Shown: positions 1 to 11,578 of the stretch, one piece after another
Layout: each line of letters begins with the position of its first letter
Position numbering within the stretch: position 1 is the stretch's first letter
Origin: Limnoperna fortunei
Taxonomy: Eukaryota; Mollusca; Bivalvia; Mytilida; Modiolidae
Direction of reading: 5' to 3'
NCBI GenBank assembly: GCA_944474755.1
Contig: OX104113.1
Location: 55,138,074 to 55,202,073, forward strand
DNA length: 64,000 bases
Notes under the pieces: generated by a model
Seen by the model: the letters and a program-made list of their open reading frames with translations, nothing else
The model's database searches: none
Told to the model about the DNA's origin: nothing
Position numbers and translations under genes: made by a program

Positions 1-389
1 TCAGAAATCATCTTGTTTTTGTCACAGCGTCTTCGCACATATTTTTATTAAATAAAGGGGAATAATCCATGTGAACTGGTTCTGATCTGGCTTTTACTTT
101 GTACCTAAAGTGTATTGGAAAAATACAGCAGAAACCATTTTAAAGCAAAGAAACTATGGACTATTTCCGGAGTGTATATGACCTAGATGGCGGAGGTTGC
201 ACACAAATTTGATTTAAACATAATAAAAATGAGTATTTATGCAGTCACTTTCAAAAAATTTAATTTCAGTCTTTTCAAATATTTATAAAAGTGTATAGTA
301 CAAGAATAAATAATATATGTTTGACAATGATGTCATTTCCTACCTCCAGTTCTACTTCATTTATTATTCTTTCAAATTCATGTGTACTA
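1..389. other. Unassigned AT-rich sequence
   Basis: No exon, long ORF or repeat family was recognised here. It lies upstream of the inverted-repeat element starting at 390. It is probably intronic or intergenic DNA 5' of the visible ryanodine receptor exons, but the N gap at 11579 prevents proof. Confidence 0.4.
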
Positions 390-401
390 CAGTACTTGAG
401 A

Positions 402-600
402 TTAAAGACGCAACACTTTTATCAATCCGTCAGCGATCCGTCAGCGTTCCAAAATCCGTCACCAATCAGCTATCAATCAGTCAGATCAGTCAAATCGTTC
501 CCAATCCGTCAGATCGTTCCCAATCCGTCCATCCGTCAATTGACGGATTTGGAACGATTTGGCTGATCTGACGGATTGATTTGAACTAATCGCTCCAATC
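402..600. repeat. CCGTCA-rich inverted and direct repeats
   Basis: Short motifs (AATCCGTCAG, CGTTCC, GATCAGTCA) repeat many times on one strand. They then appear inverted at about 540-600 (TGACGGATT, GGAACGATT), so the stretch can fold on itself. A second copy of the first part lies at 11278-11345. This fits subterminal repeats of a DNA transposon. Confidence 0.7.
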
Positions 601-1279
601 CGTCCATTCAACTTCCGGTAAGTAAAATTAATATTTCGAAATGTGAAAATTTGTTTCACTCGCAAATATTAGAGGTATAAAAATGTCAACTGTTATGTCC
701 TCATTAATGGATCGTTTTATCTAATAATAAGGTTAAAACTGGTCTAAAGTTATTAATAAAAAAATGGAAATTCCCCCAATCTATTACTAATGCATCTGTG
801 ACGAAATATAAACATTACATAGTGTAATTTTATTAACAAAATAATTAAAACAAAGTAAATTTAAAAACGCACACACACAATGACTTTAAAAAAGCATCTC
901 GGGTGCCAAGGCTCACGTCCGTATTTTGAAAGCGGAAAACGTCTAGTCTAAAGTTATGAATGATGACCCCCCCCCCCCCCCAAAAAAATCTATCACTAAT
1001 GCATCTTAGCATAGCGTCATTTTATTAAAAAAATAATTAAAAAAAAGAAATGAAAAAAAACCACACACACAATAAATTCAAAAAATATTTGACCTCGCAT
1101 GCCAAGGCGTACATCTCGTATTTGTCTTCGAAAACTTTTAAAGCGGAAAAAGCGAGAAACACAAAAAACGTGAAGGCGAAATCGTAACATTTTTTCACTT
1201 CACCTTTTCGCGTTAGCATTATATGTATGTTTGAAGTTTGTTTAACACTATTTTTCAAAAATTATATTAGTTTATATAA

Positions 1280-1455
1280 TATGACGTCGAGTGTTTATTG
1301 GGAAGAGCTGGAGTACCCAACGAAACAGCAAAGTTTCGACAGGAAAACTGGTGCTCTTTGCAAATTTATAGGGATGTGTCAAGCACACCATCTCGCTGTA
1401 AGGATCGAACAGACAACTTGGTGATCAATAATAGGTTACTGCTACCTTAACCTCC
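1280..1455 (-). repeat. Diverged tRNA-derived SINE copy
   Basis: On the minus strand this resembles the SINE at 8876-9095: a polymerase III B-box-like GATCGAAC inverse, the GATCAATAATAGGT block, and a head ending in the ACCTCCGAGG inverse. It is much more diverged than the 8876 copy. A 65-aa reading frame across it has no other support. Confidence 0.5.
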
Positions 1456-4432
1456 GAGGTCGTGGTTTTTTTTATTGTAAACGCTTAAAAAGATCATTTG
1501 TCGTAGTTTGATCAGTTTTTTTTTCTTTGCCACAGTTCCTATGAATTCCGGTGTATAATACTGAATAAGATTTACGACAAAAGCGAAAACATCTATTTAT
1601 ATATTTTATTAACTACCCCATAGTGTCACATGAATTTACACAGAATTAAATAAAGAATAAACTTGTGAGTTTAATGAACAATGTGAAATTTGTAGACGAT
1701 ATATCACTGTTAAGAATATGGAACTTATTAACAAACTGAAACACTCTAACAATTTTGAATCTGTGTGGTATTACAATTGTGCAGTATATGGCAGAATGGA
1801 AGATGGTCTGCAACTTAAGTTCGACTTGTATGACAACATAGATGAAAGAATTACATACAGGAAGTGAGTTTCATGGATATTCCTCCATCACACCTGTACT
1901 GTATGTAAATAATTTTATTTTTTTTATATTACTTACTATACTATTCACCACATACAAATTATTTACAAAACAAAAATGTTTGTTAGAACTGCCCATTTCT
2001 GGGAAAAAAACATATAACTGTAGCTACAGCTGTACCAATATTATAATTTTGTTGGTGCATTCCTACCATGTGTTCATTTCAATAAATAGTTAAATTTCTA
2101 CAATAACTAAACTGTCCCTTTAGTTCATTTAGTTACAATTATAGTATTTTACAAAAATGAAGTTTTACAATAGCCATTTTGAAAGTCCAAAATTCTTTTT
2201 TACCATATATTTCCTAACCCTGTATTCTTTTATAGTATCAGAGGTACTAAGAAAAAAATGTAGTGACAAGTTACTAATGTGGTTTATTGAATGTTGTCCT
2301 GTTTTTTATTACTTATCTTGTGTTATATTTGTGTTTCACACTATTTATATTGAGATAATTGCTAGTATGAAGTCCATTCAAAGGCGTTTGTCCTGTGTTT
2401 TACGTCTTCAGTTTGTCCTGTGTCTTCAATTGTTCTATGTCTTCAATTTGTCCAATTTTTTCATTGGGCCTAATTTTATGGCTACATTGAAAATTATGTC
2501 TGTTAACTGTCAAGGTCTTAGAGATTTTGGTAAAAGAAAAGATGTATTTAATGTACTTAAGTCCAAAAATTGTAATATATATTGTCTCCAAGATACACAC
2601 TTCACATGTGAAATAGAAAACACTGTCAGGTCAATGTGGGGTTTTGAATGCTTTTTCTCTTCCTTTCAGTCCAATTCCAGGGGCACTGCAGTATTACTGA
2701 ACAACAATTTTGAATTTAAAGTGTTAAAAGAAAAAAAAGATATAAATGGAAACTACATTATTTTAGACATGGTTGTAGAAAATATTAAAATTACACTTGT
2801 ATCTTTATATGGGCCGAATAAGGACGAACCAAAATTTTATGAACAAATAATGTCAGTTGTTGATGATTTTGCCAATGAGACCTTTATTATCTGTGGCGAT
2901 TTTAATCTTGTCTTAAACCCTTATGTTGATTATTATAATTACTTAAACATTAACAATCCAAATGCAAGAAACACTGTCTTAGAAATAATAAAAGAAAGAG
3001 GGCTGATTGACCCATTTAGGGAGCTCTACCCAGATGTACTAAGGTACACCTGGAGAAAGCGAACTCCCTTTAAACAGGCAAGATTAGACTTCTTCCTTTT
3101 TACTGAAAACATGCTGAATCAACTAAGAAACTGTCTTATAGAACCTAGTTACAGATCAGATCATTCAATGGTAATCCTTGAATTAGAGTTAAATCCCTTT
3201 TCCAGAGGCAAAGGGCTATGGAAATTTAATAATTCTCTATTGTATGACCAAGAATATATTAATATAGTTAAAGATAAAATTTTAGAGGTTAAGAAACAGT
3301 ACTTGTTTACAATTCTGATAATATAAATGAAATATACAATACAGATCTCCATTTTACAATAAATACCCAGTTATTTTTGGAAACACTATTGATGGAAATT
3401 AGAGGGAAAACTATTTCCTACTCTAGCTATAAAAAAAAAGAAAGAGAGAAACAAGAATATAATCTAAGAAAGGAGATTGCAGAGCTTGAAAAAAATCTAG
3501 ATGAAAATAAAGTAATAATACTTGACAGTAAAAAACAAGAATTAGAAAATATAAGAAGAAATAAAATAAAAGGTAAAATTATCAGATCAAGAATCCAATG
3601 GATAGAGGAAGGAGAAAAACCAACTAGTTATTTCTGTGGACTCGAAACCAAAAATTTTACCAGTAAAATTATACCAAAAATAGAGCAAGAAGACGGAAAA
3701 ATTATAACAAATCAATTTGAAATATTGAATGAGGCAAAACTATTTTATGAAAACTTATACAGAAATGAAGATTCAACAGGAATAAATATTAACATTTTAA
3801 AAAGGGATTTGACAAATATTGATTATTATGTACTGACAGAAAATGAAAAAAAACAGTTTAGAAGGTAAAATTACTATATCTGAGGCAGGCGAAGCCCTAA
3901 AAAAAATGAAAAACAATAAATCACCCGGGTCTGATGGCTTTACTACAGAATTTTTCAAATTTTTCTGGAAAGACCTGAAAGTTTTTGTTGTAGATTCTTT
4001 GAATTATGCTGCAGACATGGGAGAACTATCTATAACTCAAAAACAAGGGGTTATAACTTGTCTACCAAAGGGAGACAAGCCACGTCATTTCTTAAAAAAC
4101 TGGCGCCCAATTTCTCTACTTAATACAGTTTACAAAATTGGGTCAGGGGCAATTGCAAACAGATTTAAACAGGTTCTTGATAAATTAATTGATATTGACC
4201 AGACAGGTTTTATCAGTGGGAGGTATACTGGGGAAAATATTAGATTAATATATGATATTATGCAATTTACTGAGGAAAAGGACATCCCTGGACTGTTACT
4301 ACTTATTGATTTTGAGAAGGCATTTGATTCAATTTCATGGGAATTTTTATACAGTGTGTTAACCTTCTTCAATTTCGGAGAATCAATTATTAACTGGATA
4401 AAAATGTTTTACAACAATATTCAGTCAGCTGT

Positions 4433-6376
4433 TTAGTTTAAACATATTTTATTTGCTCAAATATGCAAAAAGGATAAGACACAAGTTAATCAAACTTATG
4501 AAGTCTTCTCCAGTATACAGTATGTTACAAAAATATTGATAGAGCAGCGTACATTGTAATACAATACAAATTATATTATGTTTGTTGGAGACATATCAAA
4601 ATTTTGTATGACAAATATTAAAGGAAAAATAGAGAGAAGAAGGAAATTAAATAAAGAAAAAAAATGATGTGATAGATGTGATGGACGTGATGATGAGTGT
4701 GGTTTCAAATCCTTGTGAGTAATGATCAAACTATTGGGAACCTTTCTGACCTTTTGATATACTCAAATACATGCTTAATGACTTGTTCATTCTGATCATT
4801 AGACAATTGTGAATTACCAGATGTAAGAAGTTCTAGATTTACTGGACAATAGATTGGCAGCCAATGAAGGTGTTCGAATAATCTATTTCTAATATTAGCA
4901 TATTTCGAACATTCAAAGAAGTAATGATTTGAATCTTCGCGGTCGGATCCACAGCGACAAGATGGATCAGATATAATATTTACCTTGTATAGGTCATAAT
5001 TCAATATTGATGCTGAACATCTTAATTGGGTTAGAACAATGTTAAGTTTTCGATGACCATATTCATAGTGCTTTGGAACTCTTCTTTGTGGGTTCAAGTT
5101 CTTTAGTTCAGATTTAAACTTAAAAGTAGAGTTAACATTGCGGATTGATAGATCTAAACGGTTCCACTGTCGTATAGTTGATGGTATGAATGATTCTTCA
5201 GTCAGGGATAGTCTACAGAACGGAGTCATAATATTGTTACCATTACGCAAGGGATACACTGTCGTGCTTTGTATTGTAGGGGGGATTAAGTTGCAGAGAT
5301 ATGCTGGTGCCGAGTCGTGCTGTATATTATAGAACATTTGTAACTTCCTGCGTTTCCTGCGCTCATCCAAAGACTCCCACCCAATTTCAGTATAAATATT
5401 TATTGTTTTGGTAAAAATTGGTAGGCCCGTAACAATTCGAGCAGCCTCAAGCTGTAATTGTTCAAGTTTGTTGCAGTACCCCACCCCCATGTTATCCCAA
5501 ACCTCACAGGCATATTCAAAAAGTGGTCTTATAAAGACTAAATATAATTTTTCTAAGTTTTTTCGGGAAAGTTTATATTTCAACTTCCTGAGTACGTTCA
5601 GGTGCTTTGAAACACTACATATAATATTATCAATGTGTGTATTCCACTTAGCATCACTGCTGAAGGTAACACCTAGATGTTTATGGAGTTTAGTAACTGG
5701 TATATTAATGTCATTTAGTGTAAACCTCATATCTGGTGGCATTATATTTGAAAATAACATGATTTCAGTTTTTTCGGGATTAAATGCCATTAACCATTTT
5801 TGTGACCATATGTTCAGCTCTTTCAAATCGTGATCTATAACAGCCTGAATCTGCGAAGGATCACGACTGGAATAGCTAAACGACGTGTCATCAGCAAACA
5901 ATCTACATAGGGAAACAAGTTTTTCAGCTATATCATTGATATATATAATAAATAATAAAGGGCCTAACACCGACCCTTGCGGAACACCAGCATACACATT
6001 ACAAAGCTCGGATGACGATTGTTTGATTACTACTCTCTGTTGCCTATTATTCAAGTAGCTTTTAAACCATTGTAATAGATTGCCATTTACTCCATACGAT
6101 TTCATTTTATGTAATAATCCTTTATGCCAAACTTTATCGAAAGCTTTGGAAAAATCACAGAAAACAAAGCAATTTATTTCCCTTTTCTCTAGTGAATTTA
6201 AAATACAGTTGTATATTTCTAACAGCTGGTGAACTGTGGAACAATTGGGAAGAAAGCCAGACTGGTATTGATATATTAAATTATTTCTTTGCATGTGGTT
6301 AAAGACATACTTATAAATAACACGTTCCATTACTTTGCCGACGCAGCTAATAAGCGATATTGGTCTATAATTAGAT
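4433..6376 (-). mobile_element. Nested antisense non-LTR retrotransposon, 5'-truncated
   Basis: It was inserted antisense into the RT of the Tx1-like LINE and is bounded by the 9-bp duplication. Its 3' end lies at 4433 and its truncated 5' end at 6376, so only the RT and the C-terminal part remain. The RT is distinct from the host LINE and resembles jockey/CR1-group enzymes. I cannot resolve the clade by eye. Confidence 0.85.
4726..6376 (-). CDS. Reverse transcriptase and C-terminal domain of nested LINE
   Basis: The long open frame is intact from RT motif 1 to the stop. Upstream of the Met at 6330 the frame already reads NYRPISLISCVGK, so the true start was lost by 5' truncation. Visible motifs are YQSGFLP, FCDFSKAFDKVWH (first catalytic Asp), AGVPQGSVLGPLLF and LCRLFADDTSF (the catalytic DD). 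A Cys/His knuckle (CRCG….H….C) sits near the C terminus. No endonuclease is present. The uninterrupted 530-codon frame argues for a recent insertion. The protein is unlikely to be expressed except by read-through of the minus strand. Confidence 0.85.
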
Positions 6377-8861
6377 GTCAGCTGTCATACAAGGGGGAAA
6401 TCTTTCAAATTTTTTTAAAATAGGACGGGGCTGTAGACAAGGGGATCCCCTCTCACCATATCTTTTTATCTTATGTGCAGAAATTTTAGCTATTAAAATA
6501 AGAGGTAACAAAAATATAAGTGGAATTAAAATTACTCAAGTTGAACATAAATTGTCTCAATTCGCAGATGACACTTCCTTGATTTTGGATGGAAATGAAA
6601 CTTCATTAGATGAAGCCCTAAAAGAACTTGATTGGTTTGCAAAAATATCAGGATTAAAAATCAACTTTTTAAAAACCCAGGTTATTTGGATTGGAAGCAA
6701 AAAATATAGTGAAGAGGTTCTTTGTCTAAACAGGGGTCTTAATTGGGGAGTAAAATCATTTAAATTACTTGGTATAAACTTTCATGTAGACTTTGAAAAA
6801 ATGGTACAACTAAATTATGATGATAAACTATTACAAATTAAAACACTTGTTAAGCAATGGTCAAAAAGAAATCTTACAGTAATTGGAAAAATTACAGTGG
6901 TAAAGTCACTGATTTTGCCTATAATAAATCATCTGATTATTTCATTGCCCAATCCTAGTGATGATTTTATTAAAAAATTAAATGAAATAATCTACACATT
7001 CATCTGGAACTCACCTGTACATAGAGTAAAGAAAGATGTATTACAAAGTGCCTATGAGGGGGGAGGTTTAAAGATGATAAATTTACCAGCATTTATTTGG
7101 GCTTTAAAAGCAACATGGATCAGAAGAATCTTCCACAGTAATTCAAAATGGATAAACATATTTATGTCATACCTTCAAAAAGAAAAGTTTTTTAACTGTG
7201 GAAGTGGATACATTAATGATATATTGCCTAACATAAAAAATAAATTTTGGATAGATGTTTTTAACTCTTGGAAGCTGGTGGTAGATAAGGACTCAAATTT
7301 GGAATGGGATACTTTTCTTGCAAATCCAATCTGGTTAAATAAGTTTATAAAAATTGGCGGAGAAACAGTCTTGTACAAAGAATGGTTTAACAAAGGCATT
7401 TTGTTTATAAATGACCTGGTGAAAGAAGATGGATCATACCTTTCTCTAGAACAGTTACATCAAATATTTGGAATAAGAACTGACCTTATGAAATACAATA
7501 GCATCATATCAGCTGTAAAGCAAGGGGCTAAATCCTTCAAAAATGGTAATTACAAGCTAAAATGTCCTTTTGTTCCATCCTATGCTAAAAATATTTTGAA
7601 ACATAAGAGAGGTTCTAGAGACATGTATGATATACTTAATATAAATGTAAATGAACCAAGTGGTAAATACAAATGGTCTAAAATACTACAAATCCCAAAT
7701 CTAAATTGGAACGATATTTACAAACTACCATTTATTGTTACTAAGAAGACCAAACTTCAATGGCTACAGTACCGAATAAACCACAGAATATTAGCTACCA
7801 ATCAATTTCTTACAAAAATTAGTTTTGAATAACTCAAGATGTACTTTTTGCAAAACAGAAGTTGAGTCTATTGAGCATTTGCTCTGGAACTGTGAAGCTG
7901 TCCAAGATTTTCTTGAAAATGTTGAGGGTTGGTTTCTTTCAAATGGTGTAAGTGTACCATTCTCTAAAGTAAACTTTATTTTTGGTAACACATCAAAATT
8001 ACTTAAGGGTGACCCATTTAATATAATTGTATTAAACATAAAACAATACATCTATAATGCTAGATATAATGACAAAGTACTCTCACTGCCTTCAGTTAAG
8101 GAAAAATTAAAATACATGTATGTAACTGAAAAAATGCTAGCTGTACGAAACAAATATGTTACCCAATTCAATAAAAACTGGAATTTGTATGAAAGACTAT
8201 TGACAACCTGAGTTGTTTCTGGATTATATTACAGGCAGGACAAACAAATTTTCAGTGTGTTTCTTATTTACATTTATATTATATTAAAAACAGGACAATA
8301 TAATTTGTATGTGTGTTTTTGCATTGAATCTTTTAGTCACTAAATATAACAAAGTGTACATTAAATTTTCACTACTCAAATACACCATTACTTTTTTTTT
8401 TCTTGCTCATACTTTTCAATACTAAAATACAAAACATGTATTGTACTTAATTTTTTTTTCTCTCTCTTTCTCTCTGCAGAAATTTTTTTTTCTATTTATC
8501 TTACATTCTGCCTTTCCTTTCTCATTTAAAAAAAAAATTTCAACATGTACTATAATTTTATAAAAACAATTATAAATTATGGACACAATGCAATATATGA
8601 TTTATTTTATTAGCAATGTTGTAATTTATTGTGTAAACTAGTGTATGATATGGTTATATAAGCTTATTTGTAAAGTGTTGAATATTTAAAAAAAAAAAAA
8701 ATTAAAAAAAAAAAAAAAGAATAAACTTATGTGCCACAGTTCCTAAAAATTCCGCTGTATAATACTGAATAAGATTCACGACAAAAGCGAAAACATCTCT
8801 TTATATATTTTATTTACTATAGATCTCATTGTGTCACATGAATTTACAGAGAATTAAATCT

Positions 8862-9109
8862 CAAATAAAGAATAAGGGGCCTCGTTGGCCGAGTGGTCAA
8901 TGTAGTTCGTCTACTATTGATCACGTGGTCTGTCAACACAGAGATTGCCGGTTCGATTCTCACTGCCGGCAGGGTGTACTCGACTCCAATCTTAATTGAC
9001 AAGGATTGCCAGTTTTCCTACTGCAGGTCGGGGGTTTTCTCCGGGTACTCCGGCTTTCTCCCCCAATAAAAACACCATTCAAACAAACAAACAAACAAAT
9101 AAAGAATAA
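8862..9109. repeat. 14-bp target duplication flanking the SINE
   Basis: CAAATAAAGAATAA is found at 8862-8875 and 9096-9109, exactly flanking the SINE. The duplication is perfect, so the insertion is young. Confidence 0.85.
8876..9095 (+). mobile_element. tRNA-derived SINE, near full length
   Basis: The head resembles a tRNA with an internal polymerase III promoter: A box TGGCCGAGTGGT at 8886-8897 and B box GGTTCGATTCT at 8950-8960. The body carries the conserved blocks CAGTTTTCCTACTGCAGG and CTCCGGGTACTCCGGC, then CCCCCAATAAAAA. The 3' end is a (CAAA)n tail. Other copies of the body lie at about 9698, 10251, 13709, 22424, 25052, 31690, 53205, 53510, 55880 and 61570. It depends on LINE enzymes for movement. 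It is not a functional tRNA gene, because it lacks a proper acceptor-stem closure and is repeated with a long non-tRNA body. Confidence 0.85.
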
Positions 9110-9489
9110 ACTACTGTGCCACAATTCCTAAGAATTCTGGTGTATAATACTGAATACGATTTACGACAAAAGCGAAAACATCTATTTTATTCACTATCTA
9201 ATTGTGTCACATGAATTTACACAGAATTAAATCTCAAATAAAGATTAAACTACTAACCGCGTTTGTATATCAAAACTTATGAGTTAAAAATGCGAACATG
9301 TAAGCGTAATATGAAAATCAATTCTGCTTTCGCATTTTAGCCGTCGCAATTTGTTTATTTTACGATGTCTGTTAAAGTCATTCCACATTTAATGATATAT
9401 AAGTATATATGGTTTCCTTTAAATTCGGAAGTACTTGAAATTAGTTGATAGGTTTAAAACAGAGCTGCCCAGCGCGTCCTCAGCTGGCG

Positions 9490-9541
9490 GACATGGGATG
9501 TTCTCCCGTTTTTTTTTTTTTTGGGGGGGGGGGGGGGGGGT
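9490..9541. repeat. T-run followed by G-run
   Basis: A run of T is followed directly by a run of about 18 G (about 9523-9540). The G tract could form a quadruplex or be a mis-sized homopolymer in the assembly. Confidence 0.8.
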
Positions 9542-9697
9542 GTCGTTCAGGTCATATTAAAATTGCTGCGAACCATAGTGACATGTTTAGAGAGTGTCAC
9601 GCTCCTTGCACGAAAAAAAAAAGTAAATCTTACTCCCCAACCCATACCCCATATTTTTCAAAATTGACCTTTTGTCCATCTTTCTCTAATTGATTGA

Positions 9698-9935
9698 AGG
9701 AGCCGAGTGGTGATGTTAGTTCCTCAACTATTGATCACGTGATCTGTCAACACTGAGGTTTCGGATTCGAATCTCACTGCAGGCAGGGTGCACTCGACTT
9801 AATTGAAAGGGAGCCAGTTTTCCTACTGGAGGACGGGTGTTTTATCCTGGTACTTCGGCTTCCTCCTCAAATAAAAACTGGACGCCATGATATAGCTGAA
9901 AAATTGCTGAAAGTGGATTAAACAATATTTAAACA
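9698..9935 (+). mobile_element. tRNA-SINE copy, diverged
   Basis: Same order of blocks as the 8876 copy: A-box-like GGAGCCGAGTGGT, CTATTGATCACGTGATCTGTC, B-box-like GGATTCGAATCTC, CCAGTTTTCCTACTGGAGG and AATAAAAACTGGACGCCATG. The 3' end reads GCTGAAAAATTGCTGAAAGTGG. Several substitutions show that it is older. Confidence 0.8.
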
Positions 9936-10250
9936 AGCAAAAAAATCTAATTGATTTATATTTAACTTATTCTCGTCATGAATAAAGCTGAAATACTCTC
10001 GCTGAAAGAAAAGCAAACAATCAATCAATACAATAAGTTATTGTTTAAATTGAATGACACTCTTTTAAAGGGCAAGTTTTGAAATGGTTCTGTTTCATCG
10101 ATATGACACTGTAATGACAATGTTAAGACCTAAACAATTTATAACGTTTTGTTAAAAAAATTACTATTTCCTTCATGAAACACGTGTCTATCTGTAACAC
10201 ATTTTTACGTTTAACTTCAGAATTCACAGACAATTTTCCCCTGCGTTATT

Positions 10251-10440
10251 GGGGCCTAGGTGGCTGATTGGTTAGTCATCTACTAGTTGTCACAAGCCTG
10301 TCAACAGGTTGCGGATTTTCGAACGACTGCAGATAGGGTGCCCCCGACTCCACTTAAATTGACAAAAGACTGTCGGTTTTTACCTGTACTCCGGCTTTCT
10401 CCCACCCCACCCCCAATAAAAAATGGACGCCATGAAACAA
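10251..10440 (+). mobile_element. tRNA-SINE copy, diverged
   Basis: It starts GGGGCCTAGGTGGCTGATTG and carries CCTGTCAACAGG in the middle. The CTGTACTCCGGCTTTCTCCC and CCCCCAATAAAAAATGGACG blocks mark the body. The B box is degraded. Confidence 0.75.
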
Positions 10441-11578
10441 ATGGAACAATCCAGCGTAATTGTATGTATACTTTTTTAAACAAATTTTATTGCCTGTCCA
10501 ATAAAACTTGCGACAAGAATCGCTGTATATTTTACAATACAACTTTTTGTTTAGTAAACAATGCGTTTTGATTGACAATGATTGTTTAACAGTTGAACAA
10601 TTGTTATACACAACAGTTTTATAATTGTATTTAAAATGTTGTAGACTAAATAAAAACACGCAGGCATACATTTAACTAACTAATAATGATGTCAAAAAGA
10701 GGCCACGTTCTTTCCTAAATGTGAAATAAATATGTTACTGATTGGGAGAGTCGGGTTGGCTTAATATATGACAAAAAATATACAGGTAACAGGTCGCAAA
10801 AAATAAAACAGGCCGAAATCACGAGTCGCGGAAATATAAAAAAGAGAATCAATAATGGATTACGAAAAAAAAAACAGTTACCTCTTCGTTACTGATGTGC
10901 ATTAAATAGAAGATTTTTGAAGGTTTACAGGACTCGGTTCGCAGATATGTCCTGCTTTAAAGAAATGTGCTTAATTATATAATATAAAGAAAAAAATTTT
11001 TTCTTTAAATATGTTTATTTAGAACGAGACATTGTATTAACAATTCTTTTAAACGCATATTTTCATTTTATTATAAAAAAGGTATAATAAATGCATATAT
11101 TATATACAAATGACGCAGAATCGTTTTATCTTTAAATTATTAATTTATACAAATACGTCAATAAACTAACCGATTTATGCATAGAATTAAATGACTGATT
11201 CTGGATCGCACTGATTGGACTGATCGCTGACGGTTACCAAGGTAATGATGGATTCATAATTTTGGACGGATGTAGTCATCATCAATCAGTCAGCGATCCG
11301 TCAGCGTTCCAAAATCCGTCAGCAATCAGTTATCAATCAGTCAAAGTGTTGCGTTTACTGGTGCAAGTACTGTAATGAAAAAAAAACATTAATCCTATTG
11401 TAAAAAAAATAAAAAATAATATAAGGAAAAAATAAAATAAAATAAAAATTGCCTACATACCTACCCTTTTTTCCTAGCATGTAACCTTAAACAGACATAT
11501 TATTCTGTATGGCCTAAGTATAATGGCCAAGTAGTTAGTTAATAAGCTATTAATTAAAATTAGCTTCTTGTTATTGGT

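Larger units (their letters stand above)
4424..6385. repeat. Target-site duplication pair around the nested LINE
   Basis: GTCAGCTGT occurs at 4424-4432 and again at 6377-6385. Joining across one copy restores the host LINE reading frame (…NNIQSAV then IQGGNL…). This proves a secondary insertion. Confidence 0.9.
2157..8211 (+). pseudogene. LINE ORF2: APE endonuclease-reverse transcriptase, broken
   Basis: This ORF2 polyprotein would nick target DNA and copy the element RNA. The endonuclease is visible from the Met at 2478 (MATLKIMSVNCQGL), with GDFNLVL, the YTWRK.. region and SDHSMV near its end, as expected for an APE fold. The RT follows with NNKSPGSDGF (about 3910), NWRPISLLNTVYK (about 4100) and LIDFEKAFDS (about 4300). 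After the inserted LINE it resumes with [14 protein letters not shown] (about 6430) and FADDTSL (about 6560), and ends in a C-terminal CTFC...H..C knuckle (about 7846). Frame breaks occur near 3305, 3850 and 7825. The insertion at 4433 splits the palm. The extra N-terminal hydrophobic residues before 2478 are probably translated 5' UTR. The element is dead but fairly young, because the frames are otherwise open. Confidence 0.85.
1665..8715 (+). mobile_element. Tx1/L1-like non-LTR retrotransposon, interrupted
   Basis: The element has an APE-type endonuclease and reverse transcriptase on the + strand and ends in an A-rich tail (about 8690-8715). A 13-bp target duplication, AAAGAATAAACTT, flanks it at 1652-1664 and 8716-8728. 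Without the antisense LINE inserted at 4433-6376 it is about 5.1 kb. The first part (about 1665-1866) is an open frame containing CEFNEQCEIC, possibly the end of an ORF1, but I cannot assign it. The short 5' region suggests 5' truncation. The long A/T-rich 3' UTR runs from 8212. Confidence 0.8.
1528..9252. repeat. Three-unit tandem repeat split by a LINE and a SINE
   Basis: A unit of about 140 bp starting GCCACAGTTCCT, containing ACGACAAAAGCGAAAACATC and ending AATAAAGAATAAACT occurs at about 1528-1664, 8716-8875 and 9096-9252. Removing the LINE (1665-8715) and the SINE (8876-9095) brings the three units head to tail. This shows that the array predates both insertions. Confidence 0.75.
390..11372. 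mobile_element. Large TIR element with TA target duplication, enclosing other insertions
   Basis: The left end reads TA then CAGTACTTG (390), and the right end is the inverse, CAAGTACTG then TA (ends 11372). The inverted similarity continues about 30 bp, with a shared CGCAACACTTT block at equal distance from each tip. Just inside the ends a block of about 64 bp rich in ATCCGTCAGCG motifs occurs as a direct repeat (about 420-483 and 11280-11343). No transposase was recognised, so this would be a non-autonomous DNA transposon enlarged by LINE and SINE insertions. The alternative is two solo elements of one family lying 11 kb apart. Confidence 0.5.

Noticed and set aside
401..600. CCGTCA-rich block as a centromeric or regulatory satellite
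   Set aside because: It occurs only near the two ends of the 390-11372 element, which fits subterminal transposon repeats better.
2157..2477. Hydrophobic N-terminal extension of the LINE ORF2 as a signal peptide or membrane anchor
   Set aside because: The region before the Met at 2478 is AT-rich 5' leader in the same open frame, and homologous ORF2 proteins begin with the endonuclease.
5408..5833. 141-aa + frame
   Set aside because: Shadow of the antisense LINE RT on the minus strand.
8876..8965. A tRNA gene suggested by A and B boxes
   Set aside because: It is the head of a repeated SINE with a long body, (CAAA)n tail and target duplication; it does not fold into a proper acceptor stem.
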